A stretch of 64,000 bases of DNA from JAGXQV01 sp964527565 (lineage in GTDB: Bacteria; Pseudomonadota; Gammaproteobacteria; Burkholderiales; Sulfuricellaceae), in assembly GCA_964527565.1 (NCBI GenBank), contig CAZGOY010000009.1, forward strand, positions 28,806 through 92,805. Reading direction: 5' to 3'. Every line of letters begins with the position of its first letter. The first letter of the stretch is position 1. The notes beneath the pieces were generated by a model. The model searched no databases and was not told the DNA's origin. It saw only the letters and a list, made by a program, of their open reading frames with translations. The translations under genes were made by a program, and so were the position numbers. Positions 51,970 through 60,493 of this stretch are shown here, piece by piece.

Positions 51970-54803
51970 GAGCGCCCCTTTCCGTCATGGCGGCCACCCG
52001 GCACGGGGCAGGCTTGCGGGCCGTGGCTGGCGTCATGCATGAGTCCCAGGTGGATAAGGATCAGCAGGGTGGCGCCAACCACCACCAGATAGACCCCCAG
52101 GTCGAAGGCCATGGCCGAGGCCAACTCGAAATCGCCCACCAGCGGCCAATGGAAATGGCCGAACGTGGAGGTCAGGAAAGGGTAGCCGAAAGCCAGGCTG
52201 CCCAGCCCGGTCAGCGCGGCGAGCGCCAGGCCCGCACCGATGGTCGGGTGCAGGTTCATCGGCAGGCGCGCATGGGTCCATGCCACGCCGTTGGCCAGAT
52301 ACTGCATGATCAGCGCCACGGCGGTGACCAGTCCGGCGATGAAACCGCCGCCCGGCAGATTGTGGCCGCGCAGCAGGATGAAGATCGATACCAGCAGCGC
52401 CAGGGGCAGCAGCAAACGGGTTAGCGATGCCATGATGAGCGGGTGCATGTCCGGGTCCCAACTGCGCCCGCGCTCATCGCAGCCTCGCCCGTCGAGGCGC
52501 AGTTTTTCCAGCATGGCGTAAATCGCCAGAGCGGCCAGCGCCAGCACGGTGATCTCGCCCAGGGTGTCGAAACCGCGGAAATCCACCAGGATGACGTTGA
52601 CCACGTTGTGTCCGCCACCGCCGGAAACGCTGTTGTCGATGAAATAAGCGGCAATGCCGTCGGCCGGGGAACGGGTCAACACCGCCCAGGCCAGGCTTCC
52701 CGTGCCGAGGCCGGCCAGCAGCGCCAGCAGGCCATCGCGGGCGCGCCGTGCCGGGGAGGATTCCTGCGGGGTGCGCTGGGGCAGGAAATACAGCGCCAGC
52801 AACAGCAACACTACCGTGACGATCTCGACGGAAAGCTGGGTCAGCGCCAGGTCCGGCGCGGAAAATTTGACGAACGCCAGCGAGACCACCAGCCCCACCG
52901 CGCCGATCAGCACCAGCGCGACGAAGCGTTGCCGGTGCAGCAGCAGCGTGGCGAGGGTCGCGGCAGCCATGGCCAGCGCCGCCAGCAGGCTGACGCCATC
53001 GACGGGCAGCAGCGCGCGCGCGCCCGTCAGGGGGCTGTCCGCAGAGTGCCAGCCGGTCGTGCCCAGCACCAGGGCGGAGAGGAAGAACAGCGCCAGCAGG
53101 CGTTGCAGCGAGCCGCTGTCGAGGCGCCGGGTGACGCCTTGCGCGAGGGCAAACAGGCCTTCCAGCAGCGCATGGTAGATGCGGCGGGCATCGATGCGGT
53201 TTCCCAGGCGCGCGTGCAGCGCGAAAACCGGCTGGCGTCCGGCATACAGCAATCCGCCTCCCAGCAAGGCGATGACGCTCATCCATAGCGCCGGGCTGAA
53301 GCCGTGCCAGATAGCCAGGTCGTATTCCGGCAGCGGGGCTTGCAGCACGCTGGCCGCAGCCATGGCCAGGATGGGGTCCACGGTCAGCGCGGGCAGGATG
53401 CCCACCAGCAGGCACAAGGTCACCAGGATTTCCACCGGCACTTTCATCCAGCGCGGCGGTTCATGGGGCGTGCGCGGCAGGTCGATGGGGTCGCCGTTGA
53501 AAAAAACATCGTGGATGAAGCGCAGGGAATAGGCCACGGCGAAGATGCCGGCCACGGTCACCGCCACCTGCAGCAGCCAGCCGAAGGGCATGCGGCTGGC
53601 GATGCTGGCGGCCTCGGCGAAGAACATCTCCTTGGACAGAAAGCCGTTGAACAGCGGCACGCCCGCCATGGCCGCCGCCGCCACCATCGCCAGCGTGGCG
53701 GTATAGGGCATGAATTTCCACAGGCCGTTGATGCGGCGCATGTCGCGGGTGCCGGTTTCGTGGTCGATAATGCCTGCGGCCATGAACAGCGAGGCTTTGA
53801 AAATGGCGTGGTTGATGATGTGAAACACGCCCGCCACCGCCGCCAGAGGGGTGCCGATGCCGAACAATACGGTAATCAGGCCCAGGTGGCTGAGGGTGGA
53901 ATAGGCCAGCAGTCCCTTCAGATCATGCTTGAACAAGGCGGCAAAGGCACCGAGCAGCAGGGTAGCCATGCCGATGCCGCCCACCAGGTGCGACCATTCC
54001 CAGGTGCCGGACAGCGCCGGAAACAGGCGCGCCAGCAGGAATACCCCGGCCTTGACCATGGTGGCGGAATGCAGGTAGGCCGAGACCGGCGTCGGCGCGG
54101 CCATGGCGTGGGGCAGCCAGAAATGAAAGGGAAACTGCGCTGACTTGGTGAATGCGCCCAGCAGGACCAATATCAGGGTCGGCACATACAGGGGGTGAGC
54201 GCGGATCAGGTCGCCGGAAGCCAGAATCACCGAAAGCTCGTAGCTGCCGGTGATCTTGCCCAGCAGCAGGATGCCTCCCAGCAGCGCCAGCCCGCCCGCG
54301 CCGGTGACGGCTAGCGCCATGCGGGCGCCGTGGCGCGCTTCTTCCCGCCCGTGCCAGTAGCTGATGAGCAGGAAGGAACTCAGGCTGGTCAGTTCCCAGA
54401 AAACCAGCAACAGGATCAGATTTTCCGACAGCACCACGCCCAGCATCGAACCCATGAACAGCAGCAGGTAGGCATACAGGCGCCCCAGGCTGTCGCGTTC
54501 GGAGAGGTAGTAGCGGGCATAGAGGATGACCAGCAGGCCGATGCCCAGAATCAGCCCGGCGAACAGCAGGCCCAGGCCGTCGAGGCGGAATGCCAGATCC
54601 AGCCCGGCGTCCGGCATCCAGGCCGTCCGCTGCACCAATGTCGCGCCGGACAGGGCCGCCGCTGACGCTCCGGCCAGCAGGGCAGCGGCAAGCAGCGTGA
54701 TCAGGGCGGCGCTCCAGGCGGCGGCGCAACGCCCGAAACGGCGGATCCAGGCGACCAGCGCCGCGCCCATGAAGGGGGTGAGAACAGCAAGGAACAGAGT
54801 CAT
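51957..54803 (-). CDS. mrpA: Fused cation/proton antiporter subunits A and B
   Basis: A 948-residue PhaAB-type subunit. The first 500 residues are NuoL-like with about 15 helices (ELTSLSSFLLISYWHG; FTKSAQFPFHFWLPHAMAAPTPVSAYLHSATMVKAG). A middle extension follows, and the last 150 residues match MrpB (LLPLALLVSIFILLRGHNLPGGGFIAGL). Fusion of A and B is typical of group 2 (PhaA-G) systems. Together with C-G it forms a complex that exports Na+ or K+ in exchange for protons. First gene of the operon. Confidence 0.94.
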   Translation of the reverse strand: MTLFLAVLTPFMGAALVAWIRRFGRCAAAWSAALITLLAAALLAGASAAALSGATLVQRTAWMPDAGLDLAFRLDGLGLLFAGLILGIGLLVILYARYYLSERDSLGRLYAYLLLFMGSMLGVVLSENLILLLVFWELTSLSSFLLISYWHGREEARHGARMALAVTGAGGLALLGGILLLGKITGSYELSVILASGDLIRAHPLYVPTLILVLLGAFTKSAQFPFHFWLPHAMAAPTPVSAYLHSATMVKAGVFLLARLFPALSGTWEWSHLVGGIGMATLLLGAFAALFKHDLKGLLAYSTLSHLGLITVLFGIGTPLAAVAGVFHIINHAIFKASLFMAAGIIDHETGTRDMRRINGLWKFMPYTATLAMVAAAAMAGVPLFNGFLSKEMFFAEAASIASRMPFGWLLQVAVTVAGIFAVAYSLRFIHDVFFNGDPIDLPRTPHEPPRWMKVPVEILVTLCLLVGILPALTVDPILAMAAASVLQAPLPEYDLAIWHGFSPALWMSVIALLGGGLLYAGRQPVFALHARLGNRIDARRIYHALLEGLFALAQGVTRRLDSGSLQRLLALFFLSALVLGTTGWHSADSPLTGARALLPVDGVSLLAALAMAAATLATLLLHRQRFVALVLIGAVGLVVSLAFVKFSAPDLALTQLSVEIVTVVLLLLALYFLPQRTPQESSPARRARDGLLALLAGLGTGSLAWAVLTRSPADGIAAYFIDNSVSGGGGHNVVNVILVDFRGFDTLGEITVLALAALAIYAMLEKLRLDGRGCDERGRSWDPDMHPLIMASLTRLLLPLALLVSIFILLRGHNLPGGGFIAGLVTAVALIMQYLANGVAWTHARLPMNLHPTIGAGLALAALTGLGSLAFGYPFLTSTFGHFHWPLVGDFELASAMAFDLGVYLVVVGATLLILIHLGLMHDASHGPQACPVPGGRHDGKGRSWKP

Positions 54804-54905
54804 GAATGCATTATTTTGGCGAGCTCGCCCTGCTTATGAAAGCGTTGAACCCGGATTGTTCCCGGAACAGCGGGAACCCCCGCATGAAGTGTCCGGCATT
54901 GGCCG

Positions 54906-56135
54906 TCACATGTTCGCCAGTTCCGGCGAGATGAAGCGGAAGGGGTCGATGTTCCATTTTTCCGGCGCTTCGTGTCCCACCACCTTGTCCATTTTCACGC
55001 GCGGACGTGACAAATCGATGTCTTCCGGGGTCATGAAACAATTGTGCTTGAGGTCGTAGACGACGCGCACCATCGGCTGGGTCAGGCTCTTGGTCTGGCG
55101 GATGACGATGGCGAGCTTGTTGCTCTCCAGGCGCGCCAGGGTGCCGACCGGGAAAATGCCGATGGTTTTGATGAATTGTTGCACCAGTTCCTTGTGGAAC
55201 AGCTTGCCCGCGCCCTCGAACAACTGGCGGATCACCAGGCAGGGGTCGGCGGCGGCGCCGTAGGCGCGGATCGAGATGCAGGCGTCGTAGACATCGACGA
55301 TGGAGGCCATCTGGCCGAACAGGGAAATGCCGTGTTCCTTCAATTGGCTGGGATAGCCGGTGCCGTCCAGCCGCTCGTGGTGTTCCATCACCACCGCCAG
55401 CGCTTTTTCCGGGAAGCCCTCGATGTTTTTCACGAATTCGCCGCCCCAGGCGGGATGGCGGCGGACGATTTCCAGTTCTTCAGCCGTCAGCTTTTCCGGT
55501 TTTTCCAGAATGTGTTCGGGGATGCGCAGCTTGCCGATGTCGTGGAACAGGCCGCCCAGCCCCAGGTCGAGCACCGCGATCTTGTCCATCTCCAGCGTCT
55601 GGGCAAAGGCCATCATCAGCGCGCAATGGCTCACTGAATGCTCGATGGCGTAACCGCCCTTTTTCTTCTTGCGGCATACCGTGACGATGGCGTCGCGGTT
55701 CTCGCTGACCGACTTGTGGATTTCCACGATCAAGGGGCGTAGCGGTGCGAGGCTGATTTTCTTGCCGGCGCGCAGGGCAGTATTGGCGTTTTCCAGTTCT
55801 GCGTGGGCTTTCGCCAGCAGCATGCGCGCATCGTACAATTCGTCGGCCAGCGATTTTGCGGGGCCGTTTTGCGCGTTTCTCAGGCGCGCCAGTTCGGCGA
55901 TGGCCTGGTTGGCCTTGCGGCGTTCCTCGTCCTCGTCGAAATGATCGAGGCCCTTTTCCGGGTTGATATAGAGTTCCTGGACGCCGAGCGCGGCAAGGCG
56001 GTCGATCTCGTTGCGGCTGATGACCAGAAAGTTGCGCGTTTCTCCGATACGCTCGCGTTCCTTCATCCCGCAAATGATTTCATCGACATACATGCCGGGA
56101 ATCAGGTCCTTGATCTTGACGAGCTTAGTGGTCAT
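54906..56135 (-). CDS. HD-GYP domain phosphodiesterase
   Basis: A 409-residue protein probably breaking down cyclic di-GMP. An N-terminal DUF3391-like domain (KIKDLIPGMYVDEIICGMKER) is followed by a helical linker and HD-GYP. HD is in GLFHDIGKLRIPEHIL, GYP in HHERLDGTGYPSQ. The upstream ribosome site is weak. It is transcribed toward the antiporter operon with a 102-base gap. Cyclic di-GMP turnover could link it to the pili, but nothing local shows this. Confidence 0.92.
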   Translation of the reverse strand: MTTKLVKIKDLIPGMYVDEIICGMKERERIGETRNFLVISRNEIDRLAALGVQELYINPEKGLDHFDEDEERRKANQAIAELARLRNAQNGPAKSLADELYDARMLLAKAHAELENANTALRAGKKISLAPLRPLIVEIHKSVSENRDAIVTVCRKKKKGGYAIEHSVSHCALMMAFAQTLEMDKIAVLDLGLGGLFHDIGKLRIPEHILEKPEKLTAEELEIVRRHPAWGGEFVKNIEGFPEKALAVVMEHHERLDGTGYPSQLKEHGISLFGQMASIVDVYDACISIRAYGAAADPCLVIRQLFEGAGKLFHKELVQQFIKTIGIFPVGTLARLESNKLAIVIRQTKSLTQPMVRVVYDLKHNCFMTPEDIDLSRPRVKMDKVVGHEAPEKWNIDPFRFISPELANM

Positions 56136-56425
56136 CCTGCTGATTTATCCCCCTGTGGTATTGCGATGATTATCCCAGATATTCCGTGCGCCGTGAAAAT
56201 GAGGTAAGTTGCCAATAGTTCCGTAGGAAAATCGTGAGCAGCCGCAAAACCATGTTTCCTTAGTTATTTATTGGGCGGTTTCCTGAGGGCATCGGTACTA
56301 CCGTGAATGATATGGTGTCGTTCTTTCTTGCGAGCATCAAGGAATTCGCCGATTAAATTAGGCAAAATGCTGTGCCATTGTAACTTATTGAAGGTTCAGC
56401 TATAAATCTCTGTGCGGAGGCGGGT
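56136..56425. other. Gene-free stretch with a degraded copy of a downstream cassette end
   Basis: Two pieces match the end of the window. Positions 56243-56257 equal 63524-63538, the end of the long secreted-protein gene. Positions 56263-56314 match 63764-63815 at 43 of 52 bases. In between, the 225 bases present downstream are missing here. A short frame with VNDM at its start follows but stops after 17 codons. The stretch is AT-rich compared with the rest. Confidence 0.65.
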
Positions 56426-56426
56426 C

Positions 56427-56546
56427 GTGGATGGCAATAAGAAAGATAAAGAGGAAAACCAAAAGTCATCAAGTTTTGGACTGGTTATAGCTTTTGAAAT
56501 TCTGATGCTTCTTCTGATCATCGTGTTTAGCTTATTTAAAAAATAG
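56427..56546 (+). CDS. Small single-helix membrane protein
   Basis: A 39-residue frame from GTG with GGAGG seven bases upstream. The N-terminal 17 residues are highly charged (VDGNKKDKEENQKSSSF), followed by one membrane helix (GLVIAFEILMLLLIIVFSLF). It lies after the degraded repeat in the same place as the 45-residue protein near 63804, which has the same layout but no clear sequence similarity. Function unknown. Confidence 0.45.
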   Translation: MDGNKKDKEENQKSSSFGLVIAFEILMLLLIIVFSLFKK

Positions 56547-56717
56547 CCACGATCTTACGCCTCCTCACTAGAGAACTATTCGTTAGATGGCGCTCCATTT
56601 CCTTTCATGTCATTTGGGTTCGCATGCTCGCTATTGTTAAAACCCTATGTATAAGTTAATCACTTAAAAACCTTATGGCTCCAATAGATGTTCGCCGAGT
56701 AATTTCTTCGTAACAAT
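56547..56717. other. AT-rich gene-free stretch
   Basis: I see no coding sequence, terminator or clear repeat in this 171-base stretch. Its base composition is far more AT-rich than the core genome, in line with the surrounding cassette debris. Confidence 0.4.
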
Positions 56718-56831
56718 ATGAAATTAAATAAAAACAGGCCGCATTTTCAGCCGGAGCCATATTATGGACGAGTAGAAAACTATTTCATTGATCTTGTAAA
56801 GGATTCCGCAGCTTGTAAGGGTGGTGCGTAA
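56718..56831 (+). CDS. Short coupled upstream frame
   Basis: A 37-residue frame (MKLNKNRPHFQPEPYYGRVE at the start). Its stop TAA shares its last base with the ATG of the next gene, so if translated it would couple to it. No ribosome site is seen at its start. It could be a leader peptide or the tail of an older protein. Confidence 0.35.
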   Translation: MKLNKNRPHFQPEPYYGRVENYFIDLVKDSAACKGGA

Positions 56832-57145
56832 TGAGAAGAAGATGTCCTGTATGTAAAGAATATTTAGATCTTTCGGCTATCGTTCTTCCTGGCATTCGTG
56901 GTAAGAACAACAGGGTAATTTGCAGAAAATGTGGGTCTATACTTTCAAAGCCAATGGGTAAATATAGTTGGATAGGAATGCTTGGACTTCCCTTTGGGCT
57001 TTTTCTTGGCGATATTGAAAAATTCTTAGGTTTATCATGTGGAATTGGCTGTGCCGCCATATCAGTCATATTGCTGATTACATTATTTTTGGTTGGTTAT
57101 TACTATCTCATCCCCTTAAGCAAGCAAAACCAACCACAGAGATAG
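56831..57145 (+). CDS. Zinc-ribbon protein with two membrane helices
   Basis: A 104-residue protein. Cysteine pairs CPVC (residues 5-8) and CRKC (31-34) should bind zinc; two helices follow near 46-62 and 72-95. AAGGGTGG lies upstream. It is AT-rich. The layout of two Cys pairs then a membrane part matches the 78-residue protein at 63551. Candidate immunity protein for a membrane-acting toxin, by position only. Confidence 0.6.
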   Translation: MRRRCPVCKEYLDLSAIVLPGIRGKNNRVICRKCGSILSKPMGKYSWIGMLGLPFGLFLGDIEKFLGLSCGIGCAAISVILLITLFLVGYYYLIPLSKQNQPQR

Positions 57146-57157
57146 AATGTGCCACCC

Positions 57158-57219
57158 CCTCCCCCCGGAAATCCTCGCCCGCCACCAGGCCGCCGTCGCC
57201 GACTTCAAAGCCAAACAGG
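57158..57219 (+). pseudogene. 62-bp exact remnant of the transglutaminase-like gene
   Basis: These 62 bases are identical to 60895-60956, inside the coding region of the long secreted protein (the stretch encoding PPEILARHQAAVADFKAKQ). Sequence on both sides differs. It is a leftover of another copy of that gene, or a recombination footprint. Confidence 0.85.
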
Positions 57220-57369
57220 TGGTATGGCTAGAGGGGGCAGGTCAGGCTCAAGATATGGAGCGCAAGGTGCCACCATCTGCGAAAGCTCTGCAATGGCGCG
57301 ATATTCGCAATGTCTTCGGAACGGCATAAATGGCATTTCAACCCCCTTGGCCGGAGTGGAAACCCCAAT

Positions 57370-57915
57370 ATGAGTAATCTTAGAAACGAAATTCGTGTGC
57401 GTTATGATGAAAAGCAAGAGCGAATTGAAATCTACGATTCGAGTGGCGTAGAAGGACATCACGGAATGCTCTTATTGCAATTTGAATTGAACACGCTAAA
57501 ACCCATGGGGGTAAGTGGCGCGGGGCAATGGATTGGTGAACCGATTTTGTTCTTGTTGTCAGGGACAAAAAATGCATTCTTTGGATCAGATGCCCAGATT
57601 GAAGAACAATTGGCTAAAGATATTGACGACCTTATTCAATCAAATGAAATTATTGCGCAGGAAGATAATGCTTCCCCAGAAATACAGTTTGAGTTGGCAC
57701 AACTCTATCTTTCTCGCGCACGAAAAATGAAGTCCGTATCCGACATAAACAAGGCCGATGAATGGCTGAGGAAAGCTGCGTCCCAAAACCACAAAAAGTC
57801 TATTGATTTTATAACTGACTCATGGGATTTAGTTAAGTCCGCCATTACGCACTATATTTCGGTGCAGCAAACGGATGAGCTTCCCCCGGAACTTCGTCTT
57901 CCAAGGGTGACGTAA
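57370..57915 (+). CDS. Hypothetical protein with Sel1/TPR-like repeat
   Basis: A 181-residue soluble protein. The start MSNLRNEIRVRYD at 57370 is chosen because upstream residues fall in remnant sequence. The first 90 residues look beta-rich; the region 110-160 (PEIQFELAQLYLSRARKM, then ADEWLRKAASQNHKKS) looks like a Sel1-type repeat. AT-rich. Sel1-like proteins are found as immunity proteins in toxin loci, which fits but does not prove that role here. Confidence 0.6.
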   Translation: MSNLRNEIRVRYDEKQERIEIYDSSGVEGHHGMLLLQFELNTLKPMGVSGAGQWIGEPILFLLSGTKNAFFGSDAQIEEQLAKDIDDLIQSNEIIAQEDNASPEIQFELAQLYLSRARKMKSVSDINKADEWLRKAASQNHKKSIDFITDSWDLVKSAITHYISVQQTDELPPELRLPRVT

Positions 57916-57943
57916 AATATCACTCACAATGGAAAGGAAGGCG

Positions 57944-58234
57944 ATGAAGATACCGAAGCAGGAATACACCACCGAGTTCAAGGAACTGGCGGTCAAGCGA
58001 GTGAAGGGAGGGTTGACGGTTGGTGCGGCAGCCAAGGAGTTGGGGCTGGTCGAACAGACGTTGCGCAACTGGGTCAAGGCAGAGAAATCCGGCAAACTCA
58101 ACGGGGCGGGAGCCAAGCCGGTCACGCCGGAGCAGGTGGAGCTGTCCCGGCTACGGGCAGAGAATATACGGCTCAAGCAGGAGTGCGCGATTCTAAAAAA
58201 AGCGACGGCGTACTTCGCGAAAGATGCACTGTGA
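57944..58234 (+). CDS. IS3-family transposase OrfA
   Basis: A 96-residue helix-turn-helix protein (TTEFKELAVKRVKGGLTVGA; LGLVEQTLRNWVKAEKSGK) followed by a leucine-zipper-like helix (LRAENIRLKQECAILKKATA). AAGGAAGG precedes the start. A run of seven A followed by G (58195-58202) near its end is the usual -1 frameshift site that makes the OrfAB fusion. Confidence 0.88.
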   Translation: MKIPKQEYTTEFKELAVKRVKGGLTVGAAAKELGLVEQTLRNWVKAEKSGKLNGAGAKPVTPEQVELSRLRAENIRLKQECAILKKATAYFAKDAL

Positions 58235-58626
58235 AGTACGCCTGGATTGATGCGCAACACGAGTTTGAACTCTCCCGAATGTGTTCCGTGCTGGATGTCA
58301 GCGTTAGCGGCTACCGTGCCTGGAAGCGTGGCGGCACACCTGAGCGCAAGCGCCTGACCGATGCTCAAATGCTGGCGCTGATTCGGGCTGTCCACGCCGA
58401 ATTCAAGGGTGCCTACGGCAGCCCGCGGATGGTGCGGGAACTGCGGTTGCGTGGATTCTCGGCGAGCAAGGAACGGGTGGAACGGCTGATGCGGGAAAAC
58501 GGTATCCATGCCCGCCACAAGCGGCGCTACAAGGTGACCACGGACTCGAAGCACGGCTTGCCGGTCGCGCCGAACCTGCTTGACCGGAACTTCGCGCCCA
58601 CGACGCCCAATCAGGTCTGGACTTCT
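58183..58626 (+). pseudogene. IS3-family transposase OrfB, truncated
   Basis: This frame runs on from the A7G shift site and has the HTH_21 part of OrfB (YGSPRMVRELRLRGFSASKE; MRENGIHARHKRRYKVTTDS). It stops matching after PTTPNQVWTS, which is just before the first Asp of the DDE triad. The catalytic core is therefore missing and the element cannot move by itself. Confidence 0.85.
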
Positions 58627-58633
58627 TGCAAGT

Positions 58634-58951
58634 ATGCTTTCCAAAGGTGGTCCGGTTGGCGCCGCAGTCGGGTATGCCTCTGTAGCCATAGCGGGCGTAT
58701 TGGCTACTTCTTCCGCACAAGCTGGCAGCAAGGATCGCGAGTGCAAAACGGAGTGTTCAAAAGCAACCAAGGATCAATTGAAAATGGCAGGGTTAGATGG
58801 TATTGAAGAGGAATTTAAAGTGGATTGGACAGGGGGACCATCAAGCCTTTTTGATATTTGCGCATGCAAAGACGGGGCGATTGTGATTGCCGAGGTTGGT
58901 ACCTGTGGCCGCACCAAAAACTTTATATCAACCGGAGTCACATGGAAGTAA
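58634..58951 (+). pseudogene. Orphan polymorphic-toxin C-terminal-tip-like fragment
   Basis: A frame of about 105 residues beginning right after the IS fragment. It has a hydrophobic start (GAAVGYASVAIAGVLATSS), then KDRECKTECSKATKDQL, and ends with FDICACKDGAIVIAEVGTCG. The FDICACKDGxIVI phrase is, from memory, like the C-terminal ends of some Rhs-type toxins. There is no ribosome site, and its N-terminal carrier is missing, so it looks like a displaced tip. Confidence 0.5.
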
Positions 58952-59143
58952 GTTATTAAATTACACCTTGTTACGAAATTGGGGGGCTTTCAATTCCCCA
59001 CCCTTCTTTGACCGCGGTGGAATTGACGCTTTTTGCTATTCACCACGTATTACACCAAGCTGGTGGGAAACTATCCGGCGAAGCCGTAGGGAGATATAGC
59101 TGGTTGCGGCTAAACTGTTGGGCCACAGGAAGAAAAGCAAGCA
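58952..59143. other. Gap with GC-rich hairpin
   Basis: GGGG at about 58981 and CCCC at about 58996, around GGCTTTCAATT, form a small hairpin after the tip fragment. No coding sequence is seen. The stretch ends with AGGAAGAAAAGC before the next start. Confidence 0.35.
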
Positions 59144-60484
59144 ATGACATCAACACGACTCTCCAGAGAAGCGTTCGGCACCGCACTTCAACGGGGCCAC
59201 GGGCGGGCGTTGCAGCATATCCAGGAGTATGGGCTTGAGGACATGGCCGACCTGGTTTTGGAAGCCTGCATCCATAGTCAAAAATACGATTCACAGGCGG
59301 AGGATAGCCGCGCCGAGTGGCTTCTCGATATGTTTCACTGCACTGCGGAATATGAGAGATTTTCCGCGGCGATACTGTCAGCATTGGCCCGAGAAACTGA
59401 AACCTCTGACTTACAACACCTGTGTGAACTTGCAGAAAGGATGGCGTCCAGGGGCGACGAGGCAGCCCGTTCCGCCTTGCGCTCACGGGTGTTGCAACAG
59501 GCGGAGGGCGGGTCTGACCTCTGGGTTGGCGCAAGCGAATTAGTCAAACTGGATGGGGTGAACGCCGTGGTTCAGCTTGCCCGCCGCTATGGCAAGCTGC
59601 TGATACAATATCCGGAAGAGATGATTCCGGCTCTTCACGGCCCTTACTTCGGCATTGATGGCGGTGTCCCCGCCGAAACACCAAGAACCCTGCAAGCGCT
59701 ATCGGCTTCCGAACCCGAGATAATGGCCTATTGGAATCATGAGTTACGTGACCGCGAGCGTCGTACCCACAACTGCAATTCAGAGGAGGCCATGCGCGAG
59801 CGGGTACGCCATCAGTATTCACTGCACCAAACCCTCGCTGATGCGACAGCCGCAAGCAGCAAACATCCGAGCCAGTATATGATCTTTGGCAAATATGCCA
59901 CTTCAGAGGAGCTTGAAATCGTATTTCAACGCTTACTGGAGGAACCGGATGAAGATGTCTGCGTCCGGTTATTATGGATATTCCGCAGAGCGCAAATGCC
60001 TAGGCTCGACCCCCGGCTCTGGCAGTTTGCAGCATCCGCAAACGAACAACTCCGAGACGCTACGTTTGAGGCTCTGGCCCAGCTATGCCACCCCTCGATA
60101 GGGGAGTATGCACGTGGAATACTGCGCGCCGATGGGTTAACGGAAACGGATTTGAGTGTTTTGAAACTGCTGGTTCTCAACTACCACCCGGAAGATGGCG
60201 AGCTGATTGGCTCCGCATTGCGCAGAATCGACCCGGAAACTGAAACCATTCAAGGCATCGGAATGACGATTCTGGAAATCTGCAAGCTGGGTTGCGGAAC
60301 GGAATTACTTGAGGCGCTGAATTGGGTCTACGAGCATACCCCTTGCTCGCATTGCCGCGGGAAAGCTGTCAAGTTCATGCTGAAACTGGGGAAAATAGCG
60401 CCTGAAGTCCTCGAAGAATGCCGCTACGACGCAATTGAGAAGACGCGAAAAATGGCGCGTGAGTTTGGTAGAAGGTTGGGCTGA
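59144..60484 (+). CDS. Helical-repeat protein of unknown function
   Basis: A 446-residue soluble protein, mostly helical. A run of helix pairs such as SEELEIVFQRLLEEPDEDVCVRLLWIF and NEQLRDATFEALAQL suggests HEAT-like repeats in residues 240-440. No signal peptide. AGGAAG lies upstream. It has core-like GC content and sits between the cassette debris and the transglutaminase-like gene, 10 bases before the frame of the latter opens. Family not recognised; it could be an immunity or regulatory partner. Confidence 0.7.
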   Translation: MTSTRLSREAFGTALQRGHGRALQHIQEYGLEDMADLVLEACIHSQKYDSQAEDSRAEWLLDMFHCTAEYERFSAAILSALARETETSDLQHLCELAERMASRGDEAARSALRSRVLQQAEGGSDLWVGASELVKLDGVNAVVQLARRYGKLLIQYPEEMIPALHGPYFGIDGGVPAETPRTLQALSASEPEIMAYWNHELRDRERRTHNCNSEEAMRERVRHQYSLHQTLADATAASSKHPSQYMIFGKYATSEELEIVFQRLLEEPDEDVCVRLLWIFRRAQMPRLDPRLWQFAASANEQLRDATFEALAQLCHPSIGEYARGILRADGLTETDLSVLKLLVLNYHPEDGELIGSALRRIDPETETIQGIGMTILEICKLGCGTELLEALNWVYEHTPCSHCRGKAVKFMLKLGKIAPEVLEECRYDAIEKTRKMAREFGRRLG

Positions 60485-60493
60485 ATGTGATCA

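Larger units (their letters stand above)
57916..58626 (+). mobile_element. Truncated IS3-family insertion sequence
   Basis: The left part of an IS3-type element: a complete orfA and about 140 codons of orfB. The right end is lost at about 58626, where sequence switches to an unrelated frame. I could not see clear terminal repeats, so the left border is set by the stop of the previous gene. Confidence 0.75.
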
